From: Patescibacteria group bacterium
Lineage (GTDB): Bacteria > Patescibacteriota > Patescibacteriia > Patescibacteriales > GWC2-42-12
Assembly (NCBI GenBank): GCA_028703305.1
Contig: JAQVNC010000010.1
Span: 1-36,960, forward strand
Length of the DNA stretch: 36,960 nucleotides
Direction: 5' to 3'
The notes beneath the pieces are model-generated. The model was not told the origin of the DNA. It ran no database searches and saw only the letters and a list, made by a program, of their open reading frames with translations. How positions within the stretch are numbered: the stretch's first letter is position 1; every line of letters begins with the position of its first letter. The position numbers were made by a program, and so were the translations under genes. Shown here one piece after another: positions 1 to 8,491 of the stretch.

Positions 1-134
1 GAATGGCTTTCTTTTGGGCTGATGCCGATATAATCATAAGCCTTAACCGCGTTCCAGCTTAAAATGCCCAGATAAATTGTAGCGAGCGTTAAAAAAACGC
101 CGATAAAAATTGTTACAATTTTGTTTGGAATCAT
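1..134 (-). CDS. N-terminus of a membrane-anchored protein, truncated by window edge (possibly SIMPL/DUF541-like)
   Basis: Minus-strand translation from ATG at 134: MIPNKIVTIFIGVFLTLATIYLGILSWNAVKAYDYIGISPKES...; hydrophobic N-terminus, no stop before the window edge. SIMPL assignment is only a resemblance. Confidence 0.45.
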   Translation of the reverse strand, partial: MIPNKIVTIFIGVFLTLATIYLGILSWNAVKAYDYIGISPKESH

Positions 135-159
135 AGAATTTAATTTTAATTATTAAAAA

Positions 160-2481
160 TTATAATTTTTCTTTCCCCTTGGGGTTAAAGCCGCTATTTA
201 CTTCTACGCCGTCCTTAAAACCGTCGCCGTCAGTATCAATCTTGTTCTTATCAGTTCCATATTGAGCCTCCATTTTATCAGACAATAAATCGCCGTCAGT
301 ATCTTTTTCCCGAGCCGCGCCTGAATAAGTAATAGCTTGCATGATATTCCAATCTTTGGTACTTTTTGGCGTATAGCCATAAATAGCTTTAAAGGTCTTA
401 ATGCCAGATTTTTCACTATTTAAATTGCGATTTCCCGCTTTCTGTTTTAGCCCATAAGCCATAACTTTAATGGCGGCATTATCTTCAGCGTCTTTTAAAT
501 CAGGAATTCTTTTATAAATCTTAACAAATTGTTCTTTGGCCGCTTTTTCCACTTTATCGCTGGCTACGGAAGGAAATCTGCCATTGGCAATTTTAATGAC
601 ATCAGCTAATTCACTTTCAGTCTCTGGCAACTTGGCAAAAGCCTCTTTATAAGAGCTAATGACTGCTGCCCTCTCGCCGGCGCCCAGCTTCACTGTATTA
701 GCGTCAACGCCGTAGGTAATAAAATCGTTGATGGCACTTTTTATTTTTTCTGAAACTTTTTTTAAATCGCCGGTTAATGATTTTAGATATTTTATTTCAT
801 TTTGCTGTTCTTTAACGGTATCACGAAGCTGTTTGAGCTCAAAAAGAATATTTTCGTATTTATTGTTATAAATATCTTTAGCATCATTGTTAATGTCCAC
901 GATTTCCGGACTACAATTAAATTCCACATACTCGCCATGCCCGTCATAATCGCCAAGCCCATCCATTGTTGTATATACATAGCCGCCGCATGAACTTTTC
1001 CAAGTTAGCCTATCTCCTTTTATCCCAGCTACATCAACGACACAAGTTCCTTTGCCGGAGCAACCGACATTGTTGTCTTCCGCGGTATAACATCTTTGTT
1101 CGGTTTGAGATCCTTCAAAGACGCATTTCACCTTTTCTTTAATACCTCCATTTACAACTCTCACCGATTGGCTGCATGCGTTATTTCCGTCTGTGCTATA
1201 ATTGCATATTTGATAAGATTTGCCGATTTCAATAGATTTATTAAAAGAACTATTGGGTATATTCATTTCTAATTCATATCCGCTAATAAGTTCGGAATTA
1301 GCGCAAGAATAAGCATAGGAGGATGAATTAAGAGAGAAATAATTGCCTTGACTATCTTTAATTTGCAGACAAGCGCCAACAATTTCCGAAAAACTAAAAT
1401 TAACAATATCGTCGGCATTTATAGATATTGATTTAATAGAATTCAACTCATTGGATGTTGAAGGCGCTGAACAATTGAATTCGGCATACTCGCCATGCCC
1501 GTCATAATCGCCAAGCCCATCCATTGTTGTATATACATAGCCGCCGCAAGAACTTTTCCAGGTTAGTTTATCTCCTTTTATTCCAGCTACATCAACGACA
1601 CAAGTTCCTTTGCCGGAACAACCGACATTATTGTCTTCCGCGGTATAACATCTTTGTTCCGTTTGAGATCCTTCAAAGACGCATTTCACTTTTTCGGATA
1701 CAGGCGTAGTGCAATCAAACTCCACATACTTATTCTGACCATTTATTATCGTAGACACATAACCTCCGCAAGAACTTTTCCAGGTAATATTATCGCCCTT
1801 AACCCCCTCTTTTACATCAACAACACAGGCTTCATCATCGGAGCAACCAAGATTATTATCTTCCGCGGTATAACATCTTTGTTCGGTTTGAGATCCTTTG
1901 AACACGCATTTAACTTGTTCAATAACAGGCTTAACGCAATCAAAAACTATAGTTTCAGACTCATTATTCAGCCCGCCAGATGTTAAATAACCGCCCCCGC
2001 AAGAACTTTTCCATCCTTGACTACTAAGATTTAGTCCTGAAACTTCGGCAGTGCATGAGTCTAATCCTGAACATAAAAATTGCCCCTCGCTGGTATAACA
2101 TTTTTGTTCTATTTTTGATCCATCAAATACGCATTTTATTTGCTGGGAAACAGAGCCGGCGCAATCAAACCAAGCATAATCGCCATGACCGTCATAATCG
2201 CCAAGCCCATCCATCGTTGTGTAGGCATAGCCGCCGCATGAACTTTTCCAAGTTAGCCTATCTCCTTTTATCCCAGAAACATTAACCTTGCATCCACCCG
2301 TCCCTGAACATGAAAAAAGTCCATCGGCAGTATAACACTTTTGCTCCGCATCAGAATTTTCAAAAATACACTTTACATCTTCTGCGGATATTGATGCTGT
2401 TCCGCTTTCCTCCGCATAAACAAAAGAGGCAAAAAATACTGCTAAAATAATCAAAGAAAGAAATAAAAATTTTTTTCTCAT
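160..2481 (-). CDS. Secreted protein with five six-cysteine repeats, coiled-coil region and C-terminal thrombospondin type-3-like DTDGD calcium-binding motifs
   Basis: Signal peptide MRKKFLFLSLIILAVFFASFVYA; repeats KCVFEGSQTEQRCYTAEDNNVGCSGKGTCVVDV..GIKGD.LTWKSSCGGY..; C-terminus DTDGDLLSDKMEAQYGTDKNKIDTDGDGFKDGVEVNSGFNP. Confidence 0.85.
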   Translation of the reverse strand: MRKKFLFLSLIILAVFFASFVYAEESGTASISAEDVKCIFENSDAEQKCYTADGLFSCSGTGGCKVNVSGIKGDRLTWKSSCGGYAYTTMDGLGDYDGHGDYAWFDCAGSVSQQIKCVFDGSKIEQKCYTSEGQFLCSGLDSCTAEVSGLNLSSQGWKSSCGGGYLTSGGLNNESETIVFDCVKPVIEQVKCVFKGSQTEQRCYTAEDNNLGCSDDEACVVDVKEGVKGDNITWKSSCGGYVSTIINGQNKYVEFDCTTPVSEKVKCVFEGSQTEQRCYTAEDNNVGCSGKGTCVVDVAGIKGDKLTWKSSCGGYVYTTMDGLGDYDGHGEYAEFNCSAPSTSNELNSIKSISINADDIVNFSFSEIVGACLQIKDSQGNYFSLNSSSYAYSCANSELISGYELEMNIPNSSFNKSIEIGKSYQICNYSTDGNNACSQSVRVVNGGIKEKVKCVFEGSQTEQRCYTAEDNNVGCSGKGTCVVDVAGIKGDRLTWKSSCGGYVYTTMDGLGDYDGHGEYVEFNCSPEIVDINNDAKDIYNNKYENILFELKQLRDTVKEQQNEIKYLKSLTGDLKKVSEKIKSAINDFITYGVDANTVKLGAGERAAVISSYKEAFAKLPETESELADVIKIANGRFPSVASDKVEKAAKEQFVKIYKRIPDLKDAEDNAAIKVMAYGLKQKAGNRNLNSEKSGIKTFKAIYGYTPKSTKDWNIMQAITYSGAAREKDTDGDLLSDKMEAQYGTDKNKIDTDGDGFKDGVEVNSGFNPKGKEKL

Positions 2482-2510
2482 AATTTTTTGACTTTAATTA
2501 ATTAAAAATA

Positions 2511-3671
2511 TTATTTCACTATGCCTTTTAACCCCGGCATTTTTTCTCCGCCCAAAAATGCCAGCATGGCGCCACCGCCGGTTGAAACCCAATCAATATA
2601 ATTTTCCATCTTGGTCATTTTTAGGGCTTCAATGGTTTCACCGCCGCCAACCGCGCCAAAAGCCTGGCCGGTAGACCGAGTGGCGACAAAGCGCGCGATA
2701 GCCAGCGTGCCATGCTTAAAATGCTTATTTTCAAAATAACCCATTGGCCCATTCCAGGTTATAGTATTGGCTTTTTTAATAAAACTTATAAAAAGCTTAA
2801 CTGTACGCGGCCCGATATCAAGGATAATATCGTCTTTCTCTACCTGATTAACCGGCTTAACTTTATAGCTGGCGCTGTTTATTTTTTTAGCCACAAGAAC
2901 ATCAACCGGTAAAATTATATTTTTGTATTTACGGGCCAGTTCAGCCGCGATTTTTATGCTGGCTTTATCGGCTAGCGACTTGCCGATTTTAAAGCCATGG
3001 GCGGCGATAAAATTATTGGCCAGAGCGCCGCCGATTAAAACCCGATAAGACTTTTTTGCTAATTTTTTTATTAAAGCGATTTTAGTCTGAATTTTAGCGC
3101 CGCCGATTATGGAGATTAGGGGTGGCTTCGGCGCTAAAATTTTATGTAAATTTAAAACTTCTTTTTCTAAAAGCAAGCCGGCGTAAGCCGGCAGATATTT
3201 TTTAATAACCGCCAGCGAAGCATGATTGCGATGGCTTACGGCAAAAGCATCGTTAACATAAATATCGGCTAAGGCCGCGAGTGAGCGAGCGAATTTTTTA
3301 TCATTTTTCCCCTCGCCCTTCTGCCAGCGCAAATTTTCCAAAACAATCACCTCTTTTTCTCTTATTTTTTTAATTTCAGCGATAGCCGCTTCGCCTAAAT
3401 AATTTTTTACCAGCCTGGTTTTTTTGCCCAACAAACGGCCCAATCTATCGGCCAGAGGCTTAACCGAGTCCGCTTTATCCCCCTTGCCCAAGTGGGTAGC
3501 GACAATAACGCGGCAATTATGCCTTAATAAATAACGAATTGTCGGTAAGGCCGCTACAATTTTAAAATCATCCTTAATTCGGCCACTTTTAATCGGCACA
3601 TTTAAATCAGCCCGTAATAGGATAATTTTACCGGCCAAATTTTTTATGTTTCTGATGGATTTTATTCTCAT
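2511..3671 (-). CDS. pgk: Phosphoglycerate kinase
   Basis: RADLNVPIK, VIVATHLGKG, VLENLRWQKGEGKND, ITWNGPMGYFE, AVGGGETIEAL, VSTGGGAMLAFLGG motifs. Confidence 0.97.
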   Translation of the reverse strand: MRIKSIRNIKNLAGKIILLRADLNVPIKSGRIKDDFKIVAALPTIRYLLRHNCRVIVATHLGKGDKADSVKPLADRLGRLLGKKTRLVKNYLGEAAIAEIKKIREKEVIVLENLRWQKGEGKNDKKFARSLAALADIYVNDAFAVSHRNHASLAVIKKYLPAYAGLLLEKEVLNLHKILAPKPPLISIIGGAKIQTKIALIKKLAKKSYRVLIGGALANNFIAAHGFKIGKSLADKASIKIAAELARKYKNIILPVDVLVAKKINSASYKVKPVNQVEKDDIILDIGPRTVKLFISFIKKANTITWNGPMGYFENKHFKHGTLAIARFVATRSTGQAFGAVGGGETIEALKMTKMENYIDWVSTGGGAMLAFLGGEKMPGLKGIVK

Positions 3672-3693
3672 AATAATTCTAGATTATCATTAA

Positions 3694-3797
3694 TTGCTTG
3701 CACAAAATTTGTTAAATTTTCGTGCGAGGACTGCTTGAGTCCGCCAGCAGGCGGACGAGTTCCGCAGTAGAAAATTTAATAAATTTTGTGCAAGCAA
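3694..3797. repeat. Foldback element family B, copy 1 (26-28 bp arms around a conserved GC core)
   Basis: Arms GCTTGCACAAAATTTGTTAAATTTTC (3696-3721) and GAAAATTTAATAAATTTTGTGCAAGC (3770-3795); core GTGCGAGGACTGCTTGAG..GAGTTCCGCAGTA shared with 32428-32525. Confidence 0.9.
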
Positions 3798-3893
3798 AAA
3801 TGTCGCGTCTGTCATCTACTATTATAACATAAACCGCATAAAACAAAAACCCGCCTAGCTTGCGCCAAACAGGCTTTAATTTTTGCTTTTTTG

Positions 3894-5036
3894 TTATTTC
3901 TGCTCCCCTAAAACAACTTCAATTGCTTTTTCAACGCCATCGCGCGCAATTGCCAAATTAATTTTATCTCCGGCCGCATAGCCCTGGACAATATCAGCCA
4001 AATTATTATCTTTATCAAGATTAATATTATCTATTGAAATTATAATATCGCCTTCCAGAAGGCCGGCCTTATCCGCCGAGCCGCCCTTTTTAACCGCGGC
4101 GCTCTTTAGATCCTTATAAATGACAGCGCCTTTTTGCCAAGAATTGTTTTGCTCGTCCGTGGCAACCAGCGAGGCTAAATTAATATAATTAATCCCCAGG
4201 CTTGGTCTGGTTATAACTTTATTTTTAAATAAACTATTAACCACGGCTGCCAAATGCGACATTGGTTCAATTTCGCCTTTAGCGTCAATCAATCCCAAAG
4301 CATCGCCGGCCAAATTAAAAATTATCGCCCCCCTGAACTCCTGCGGTACCTCATTATTTAAAATCAATTTGGTGGAAAAATTATCACTTGATTCCACCAG
4401 CCCGCCTTTTTCCTTAAACCCGAGCACTGAAGAAATCCAGCTTGATCCCAGCCAGTTTACGCCAACAGCTGAATTGCCTATTTTAATGTCCCGGCTTTCC
4501 GAGAATTTTCTTACCGGCAAATCCCTGGCCGCGACATGAATAAAATTAAAACCGGTCTGGCTATCGCTAACCGCTTTGTCAATTTGATATATTTTTTTGT
4601 CTTTGGTAATAACCGCGTAATCCCCATAAATTTTATCCAAAGCCAAAGTAGTTATGATCCAGCCGTCCGAGGTTATAATAAAGCCCTGTCCGGCCGCTTC
4701 GCTTATTTTATAAAAATTATCCGGAGAAAAAATATTGCTTGATTTAGCAAGCTTCTGCTTTTTGTAAATGCCGACCAGGCTAACGCTAACCGAATTTATG
4801 GTTTCTTCTATTTTTACATCCTGCTGCACAATGACGTTCTTGGCGTTGCTGATTACTATGCCTTGATCCTTGAATTTTCCTTGAGAAAAATCAAGATCGC
4901 CGAAATAGGAGGTATCAGCGAAATAAGGCCTAGCGGCTATTCCGCCGATTATGCCCCCGGCCGAGCCTAAAATTAAAATTATTATTGCTAAAATAACGAA
5001 TTTATGTCTTTTAAATAAATTTTTTATATAATTCAT
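3894..5036 (-). CDS. Membrane-anchored HtrA/DegP-like trypsin-fold protein with C-terminal PDZ domain; catalytic triad apparently lost
   Basis: N-terminal TM; GQGFIITSDGWIITT resembles GSGFIISxDGYIxTN; PDZ region GLLEGDIIISIDNINLDKDNNLADIVQGYAAGDKINLAIARDG. Confidence 0.8.
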   Translation of the reverse strand: MNYIKNLFKRHKFVILAIIILILGSAGGIIGGIAARPYFADTSYFGDLDFSQGKFKDQGIVISNAKNVIVQQDVKIEETINSVSVSLVGIYKKQKLAKSSNIFSPDNFYKISEAAGQGFIITSDGWIITTLALDKIYGDYAVITKDKKIYQIDKAVSDSQTGFNFIHVAARDLPVRKFSESRDIKIGNSAVGVNWLGSSWISSVLGFKEKGGLVESSDNFSTKLILNNEVPQEFRGAIIFNLAGDALGLIDAKGEIEPMSHLAAVVNSLFKNKVITRPSLGINYINLASLVATDEQNNSWQKGAVIYKDLKSAAVKKGGSADKAGLLEGDIIISIDNINLDKDNNLADIVQGYAAGDKINLAIARDGVEKAIEVVLGEQK

Positions 5037-5066
5037 ATTATTAATTTTATATATAAATTAGAAGCG

Positions 5067-5828
5067 TTAAATCCATTTAGCTGTAAATAATATTAGAAAT
5101 AGGCTAACCAGCCCCAAGGCTAAATACATCTTTACCTTAGCCAAGTCCAATTTGTCAAGCAGCTGATTTCTAATCAGACCGATAACCACGTAAAAACAAA
5201 TCGCCAGGCAAAGGCCGGAAATATTATAATTAAAGGGCAAAAAGGAAATTGACCAGCATAATTCAACTAGAATAAAGCAGCTGATTAAAATATAAGGCAA
5301 GCCTTTTTTTAATTCAATCTTATTTACCCAGACAATCTGATAAACGATCAAAGCGGTCGCGGCCAGCATAACTAAAGCTAGATAAAAAATCGGCGTATTT
5401 AAGAATGATTGCAAGCCGTAAATCGTGGCCGAAAGCAGGAAAAAACTAAGCCAGCTAATATAAGAAGAGATATTTTCTATGCTAAAAATTTCATAAGCGC
5501 TCGGATTTAAAAGATAATAATAAATATGGCGCAAATAAAAATATAGAAATATCAGATTTAAAACGAATAATAACTGGATAACCGTTTTAGAGCTTAAAAA
5601 AACCGAATAAGCCAAGACGGCGCCGGACATAACAGCCGGTAAAATTAAATAATTCCACCACTCTTTATCAACTTGACTCGCTAAGCAGAATTGCCAAGCC
5701 GCGAAAAAAATCAATAAAATTATAAATACCGCGGCTAAATAAATTAACTTGGGATAAAAAAAATACATCTCATCCAAAACATAAACTAACAGTGGTATAA
5801 GCAACGGCAAAAGACGATTTAATTTCAT
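5067..5828 (-). CDS. Polytopic membrane protein, unknown function
   Basis: 253 aa, multiple hydrophobic segments, tight spacing with neighbours. Confidence 0.75.
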   Translation of the reverse strand: MKLNRLLPLLIPLLVYVLDEMYFFYPKLIYLAAVFIILLIFFAAWQFCLASQVDKEWWNYLILPAVMSGAVLAYSVFLSSKTVIQLLFVLNLIFLYFYLRHIYYYLLNPSAYEIFSIENISSYISWLSFFLLSATIYGLQSFLNTPIFYLALVMLAATALIVYQIVWVNKIELKKGLPYILISCFILVELCWSISFLPFNYNISGLCLAICFYVVIGLIRNQLLDKLDLAKVKMYLALGLVSLFLILFTAKWI

Positions 5829-5839
5829 GTAATTTAAAT

Positions 5840-6301
5840 TTAGCGGCTAGTCTCATTGTTTAGCCAGCTATAATCGGCTTTTAACTGATTAATCGCTTGC
5901 AGGCTGGCGCTTTTTTCCCGCTCATCCTCTTGGTTTAAATAATTTTCCATTCTGGTCAAAGCTAAAACAAATTGTATATGCAGCTCTTTAAATTTTAACG
6001 GCACTTTTAAATCAAGGAGATTATTCTTCAATTCAGCGATATTTTGCCCGGTGAAACTGTTGTCCTTAATTAAATTTTCATAAGCGGTGAAAAATTCTTT
6101 GGCCTTGGCCTTATAATTAGACTCCAGCATCGCGGAATTATCCTGTTTTGTTTGCGGCGCGGGGTTATTCGTTTCTTTAACTGATTCTGAAGTAAAAATT
6201 AAATACAAAATTAGGCCGAATAAAATCAATAAAATAAAAATTAAAATTTTTTGTTTTTTTTCCATATATTTTATAAAAAAGTTTTTAAAGCTATAAATCA
6301 T
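5840..6301 (-). CDS. Single-TM hypothetical protein (true start may be the internal ATG of MEKKQKIL)
   Basis: IFILLILFGLILYLIF TM segment; the track start at 6304 is TTG and lies in a repeat arm. Confidence 0.6.
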   Translation of the reverse strand: MIYSFKNFFIKYMEKKQKILIFILLILFGLILYLIFTSESVKETNNPAPQTKQDNSAMLESNYKAKAKEFFTAYENLIKDNSFTGQNIAELKNNLLDLKVPLKFKELHIQFVLALTRMENYLNQEDEREKSASLQAINQLKADYSWLNNETSR

Positions 6302-6408
6302 CAAATTAAAATTTTATGGCCGTAGGGCTTTGCCCGCTATAAAATTTTTATTTGATTCGTTATATTTTTTGAAAGTATTGAAAACTTTTTCTAAAAAAGG
6401 TTTTAAAG
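6300..6408. repeat. Foldback element family A, copy 1
   Basis: Arms 6300-6317 and 6339-6356 flank GGCCGTAGGGCTTTGCCCGCT; followed by a second AAAACTTTTT..GGTTTT hairpin. Confidence 0.88.
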
Positions 6409-6732
6409 CTCAAATTTTTTAGCTTCCATCTCCAGCCAGTCATTCGTGGCTTCATCCCATTTATAGGCTTTTAATTTATGCGATTTTTCATCCGGGCTGT
6501 AAATATAATCAATCACGGTTTCCGAGCCGATACGGTTTGAATATTTGGTTTTTTTATCCAGAATTACCGGCTTAGAAATAAATTCCAGCCTCATTCTGCC
6601 TAAAGGCCCGTTAAAAACCATGTATTCAACATCAGCACCGCCCTCATCTTCAAGATGTTCGCTACCGCTTTCTAGAACTTCAAAGTTATCTTTAATATTA
6701 CCCACTATTTCTTGCCATTTTTCCGGTAGCAT
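6403..6732 (-). CDS. Hypothetical protein ~110 aa
   Basis: ORF MLPEKWQEIVGNIKDNFEVLESGSEHLEDEGGADVEYMVFNGPLGRMRLEF; ATG at 6732 preferred over the TTG at 6747, which lies in a repeat arm. Confidence 0.65.
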   Translation of the reverse strand: MLPEKWQEIVGNIKDNFEVLESGSEHLEDEGGADVEYMVFNGPLGRMRLEFISKPVILDKKTKYSNRIGSETVIDYIYSPDEKSHKLKAYKWDEATNDWLEMEAKKFEL

Positions 6733-6742
6733 ATAGTTATTT

Positions 6743-6850
6743 ATCAAATAAAAATTTTATGGCCGTAGGGCTTTGCCCGCTATAAAATTTTTATTTGATT
6801 CGTTATATTTTTTGAAAGTATTGAAAACTTTTTTTGAAAAAGTTTTCAAA
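6743..6850. repeat. Foldback element family A, copy 2
   Basis: Perfect 18-bp arms ATCAAATAAAAATTTTAT / ATAAAATTTTTATTTGAT around GGCCGTAGGGCTTTGCCCGCT; second hairpin GAAAACTTTTT..AAAAAGTTTTC. Confidence 0.92.
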
Positions 6851-6853
6851 GGT

Positions 6854-7897
6854 TTAATAATAAGAAGCTTGGGTTTCTAAATCTCTTTTGCTGTTATGAG
6901 CCACATCTTTGCTTATCAGGTGATCTGCCAGCAATCTGTCAATCGCTTTATTCATGGTTATCATACCATCTTTCTGGCTGGTCTGAATGACTGAATATAG
7001 CTGACCCATTTGGTTGCGCCTGATTAAATTGGCGATAGCGGGATTATGAATCATGATTTCACGCGCGGCCACCCGTCCGCCGCCAAGCTTGGGCAATAAC
7101 TGCTGGGCGATAACCGCCCGTAAAGTTGACGCCAGCTGATTTAAAATCTGCTGCTGCTGATGTGCCGGGAAAACATCAACGATACGACTGATAGTCTCGG
7201 CCGCGGTTGAAGTATGCAGGGTGGAAATAACCAAGTGGCCGGTTTCGGCCGCGGTTAAAGCCGCTGAAATCGTTTCCACATCTCTCATTTCTCCCAACAT
7301 GATTACATTGGGATCTTGGCGCAAGGCGTATTTTAAAGCCGAGGCAAAGCTCAAGGTATCATGGCCCAATTCCCTCTGTTCAATAATACTTTGCTCTTCT
7401 TTAAATAAATATTCTATTGGATCTTCAATCGTTACAATATTGGCTCGCCTTTCTTTATTGATAATATCAACCATGCAGGCTAAAGTAGTTGACTTGCCTG
7501 ACCCCGATGGGCCGGTCACTAAAATCAATCCGTCTTTTATATGCGTTAATTTGTAAATAACTTCATCAAAACCCAATTCCTTAGGATCGGGGATGGTTTT
7601 AGGCACTAGCCTGGCGGTTAGGCCGATCTTGCCCTCCTGATAATGCAAATTTACCCTAAAGCGGGAACCGAAAAATTCCTGGGAAAAATCCAGCTCGCGC
7701 TTGCGGTTAAACTTTTCCATGGTTTTTTTATCAATTAAAGAGGTTATGGCCTGCTTTAAATCTTCACTTTCAACTATGCCATGGTTTAATTTAACCAACT
7801 CGCCGCCAATGCGCAAAGCCGGAATACTGCCGGCCGCCAAATGCAGATCGGAAGCGTTTTGGTCAATCGCCTGTTTAAAATAAGATGAGATATCCAT
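6854..7897 (-). CDS. pilT: Type IV pilus retraction ATPase PilT
   Basis: ASDLHLAAGSIPALRIGGEL, Walker A GPSGSGKSTT, VTIEDPIEYLF, LRQDPNVIMLGEMRDVETI, HLVISTLHTSTA. Confidence 0.96.
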   Translation of the reverse strand: MDISSYFKQAIDQNASDLHLAAGSIPALRIGGELVKLNHGIVESEDLKQAITSLIDKKTMEKFNRKRELDFSQEFFGSRFRVNLHYQEGKIGLTARLVPKTIPDPKELGFDEVIYKLTHIKDGLILVTGPSGSGKSTTLACMVDIINKERRANIVTIEDPIEYLFKEEQSIIEQRELGHDTLSFASALKYALRQDPNVIMLGEMRDVETISAALTAAETGHLVISTLHTSTAAETISRIVDVFPAHQQQQILNQLASTLRAVIAQQLLPKLGGGRVAAREIMIHNPAIANLIRRNQMGQLYSVIQTSQKDGMITMNKAIDRLLADHLISKDVAHNSKRDLETQASYY

Positions 7898-7941
7898 AGA
7901 ATAATTATAGCATTAAATGACGATTTTTTTCAACCCAACAG

Positions 7942-8490
7942 CTAAATCGCTCGCCGGGAAAATTCGCAGCCGCAATAATTCTGCCGGTAAAGCCCTAATT
8001 CGCGCGACAAAGCCGAAGATTTTTTAAAACCGTCTTGCTTTTTAAAATCTTGATTTAAAAATTTTAGGCCATATTTCACGGCCGCCTGCTCGCCTATTTT
8101 ATTTATTGCCAAAGCATTTTTATGCGGGCTGGTAGTTAGAGTGGTTGTTAAATAATCGCAGTTTAATTTCTTAGCCATAACCGCGGCCGCGGTTAGCCTA
8201 AAATTATAGCAGATTATACAGCGCTCGCCTCTTTCCGGATCGCTTTCATGCCCGCTTACGGCTTTAAGCCATTTATCATGTTCATATTCGCTTTTTACTA
8301 ACTCCAAATTAAACTCGCCGGCGATTTTTTCCGCCTCGGTTAATCTTTTTTTATATTCTTCCTCCGGCCAAATGTTAGGATTATAAAAAAACAGCCTTAC
8401 TTCGTAATCCTGTTTGAGGAGTTGGCTAACATAAACTCCGCAGCCGACGCAGCAGATATGAAGAAGTAATTTTGGCTTATTATCCGGCAT
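7942..8490 (-). CDS. queH: Epoxyqueuosine reductase QueH (DUF208)
   Basis: LLLHICCVGCGVYVSQLL, FYNPNIWPEEEYKKR, RCIICYNFRL, LTTSPHKN, GLYRQNYCGCEFS. Confidence 0.9.
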   Translation of the reverse strand: MPDNKPKLLLHICCVGCGVYVSQLLKQDYEVRLFFYNPNIWPEEEYKKRLTEAEKIAGEFNLELVKSEYEHDKWLKAVSGHESDPERGERCIICYNFRLTAAAVMAKKLNCDYLTTTLTTSPHKNALAINKIGEQAAVKYGLKFLNQDFKKQDGFKKSSALSRELGLYRQNYCGCEFSRRAI

Positions 8491-8491
8491 A

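Noticed and set aside
204-416. Minus-strand frame-shifted ORFs 204-416 and 792-980
   Set aside because: Overlap the 773-aa gene in another frame on the same strand; no start context or domain.
1654-1986. Plus-strand ORFs (802-993, 1524-1709, 1654-1986, 2055-2285) antisense to the Cys-rich protein
   Set aside because: They arise from the repeated coding sequence on the opposite strand; no independent coding evidence.
160-2481. Possible CRISPR-like or tandem noncoding repeat in the first 2.5 kb
   Set aside because: The repeats are in frame and encode conserved protein modules in an uninterrupted ORF.
3840-3890. Possible intrinsic terminator after the HtrA-like gene
   Set aside because: GCCTG..AGGCGGG region gives only a weak, mismatched stem by eye; not supported well enough to list.
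6300-6850. Possible CRISPR array from the two nearby family A repeats
   Set aside because: Only two units ~440 bp apart, separated by a gene; units are ~108 bp foldbacks, with no regular spacers and no cas genes.
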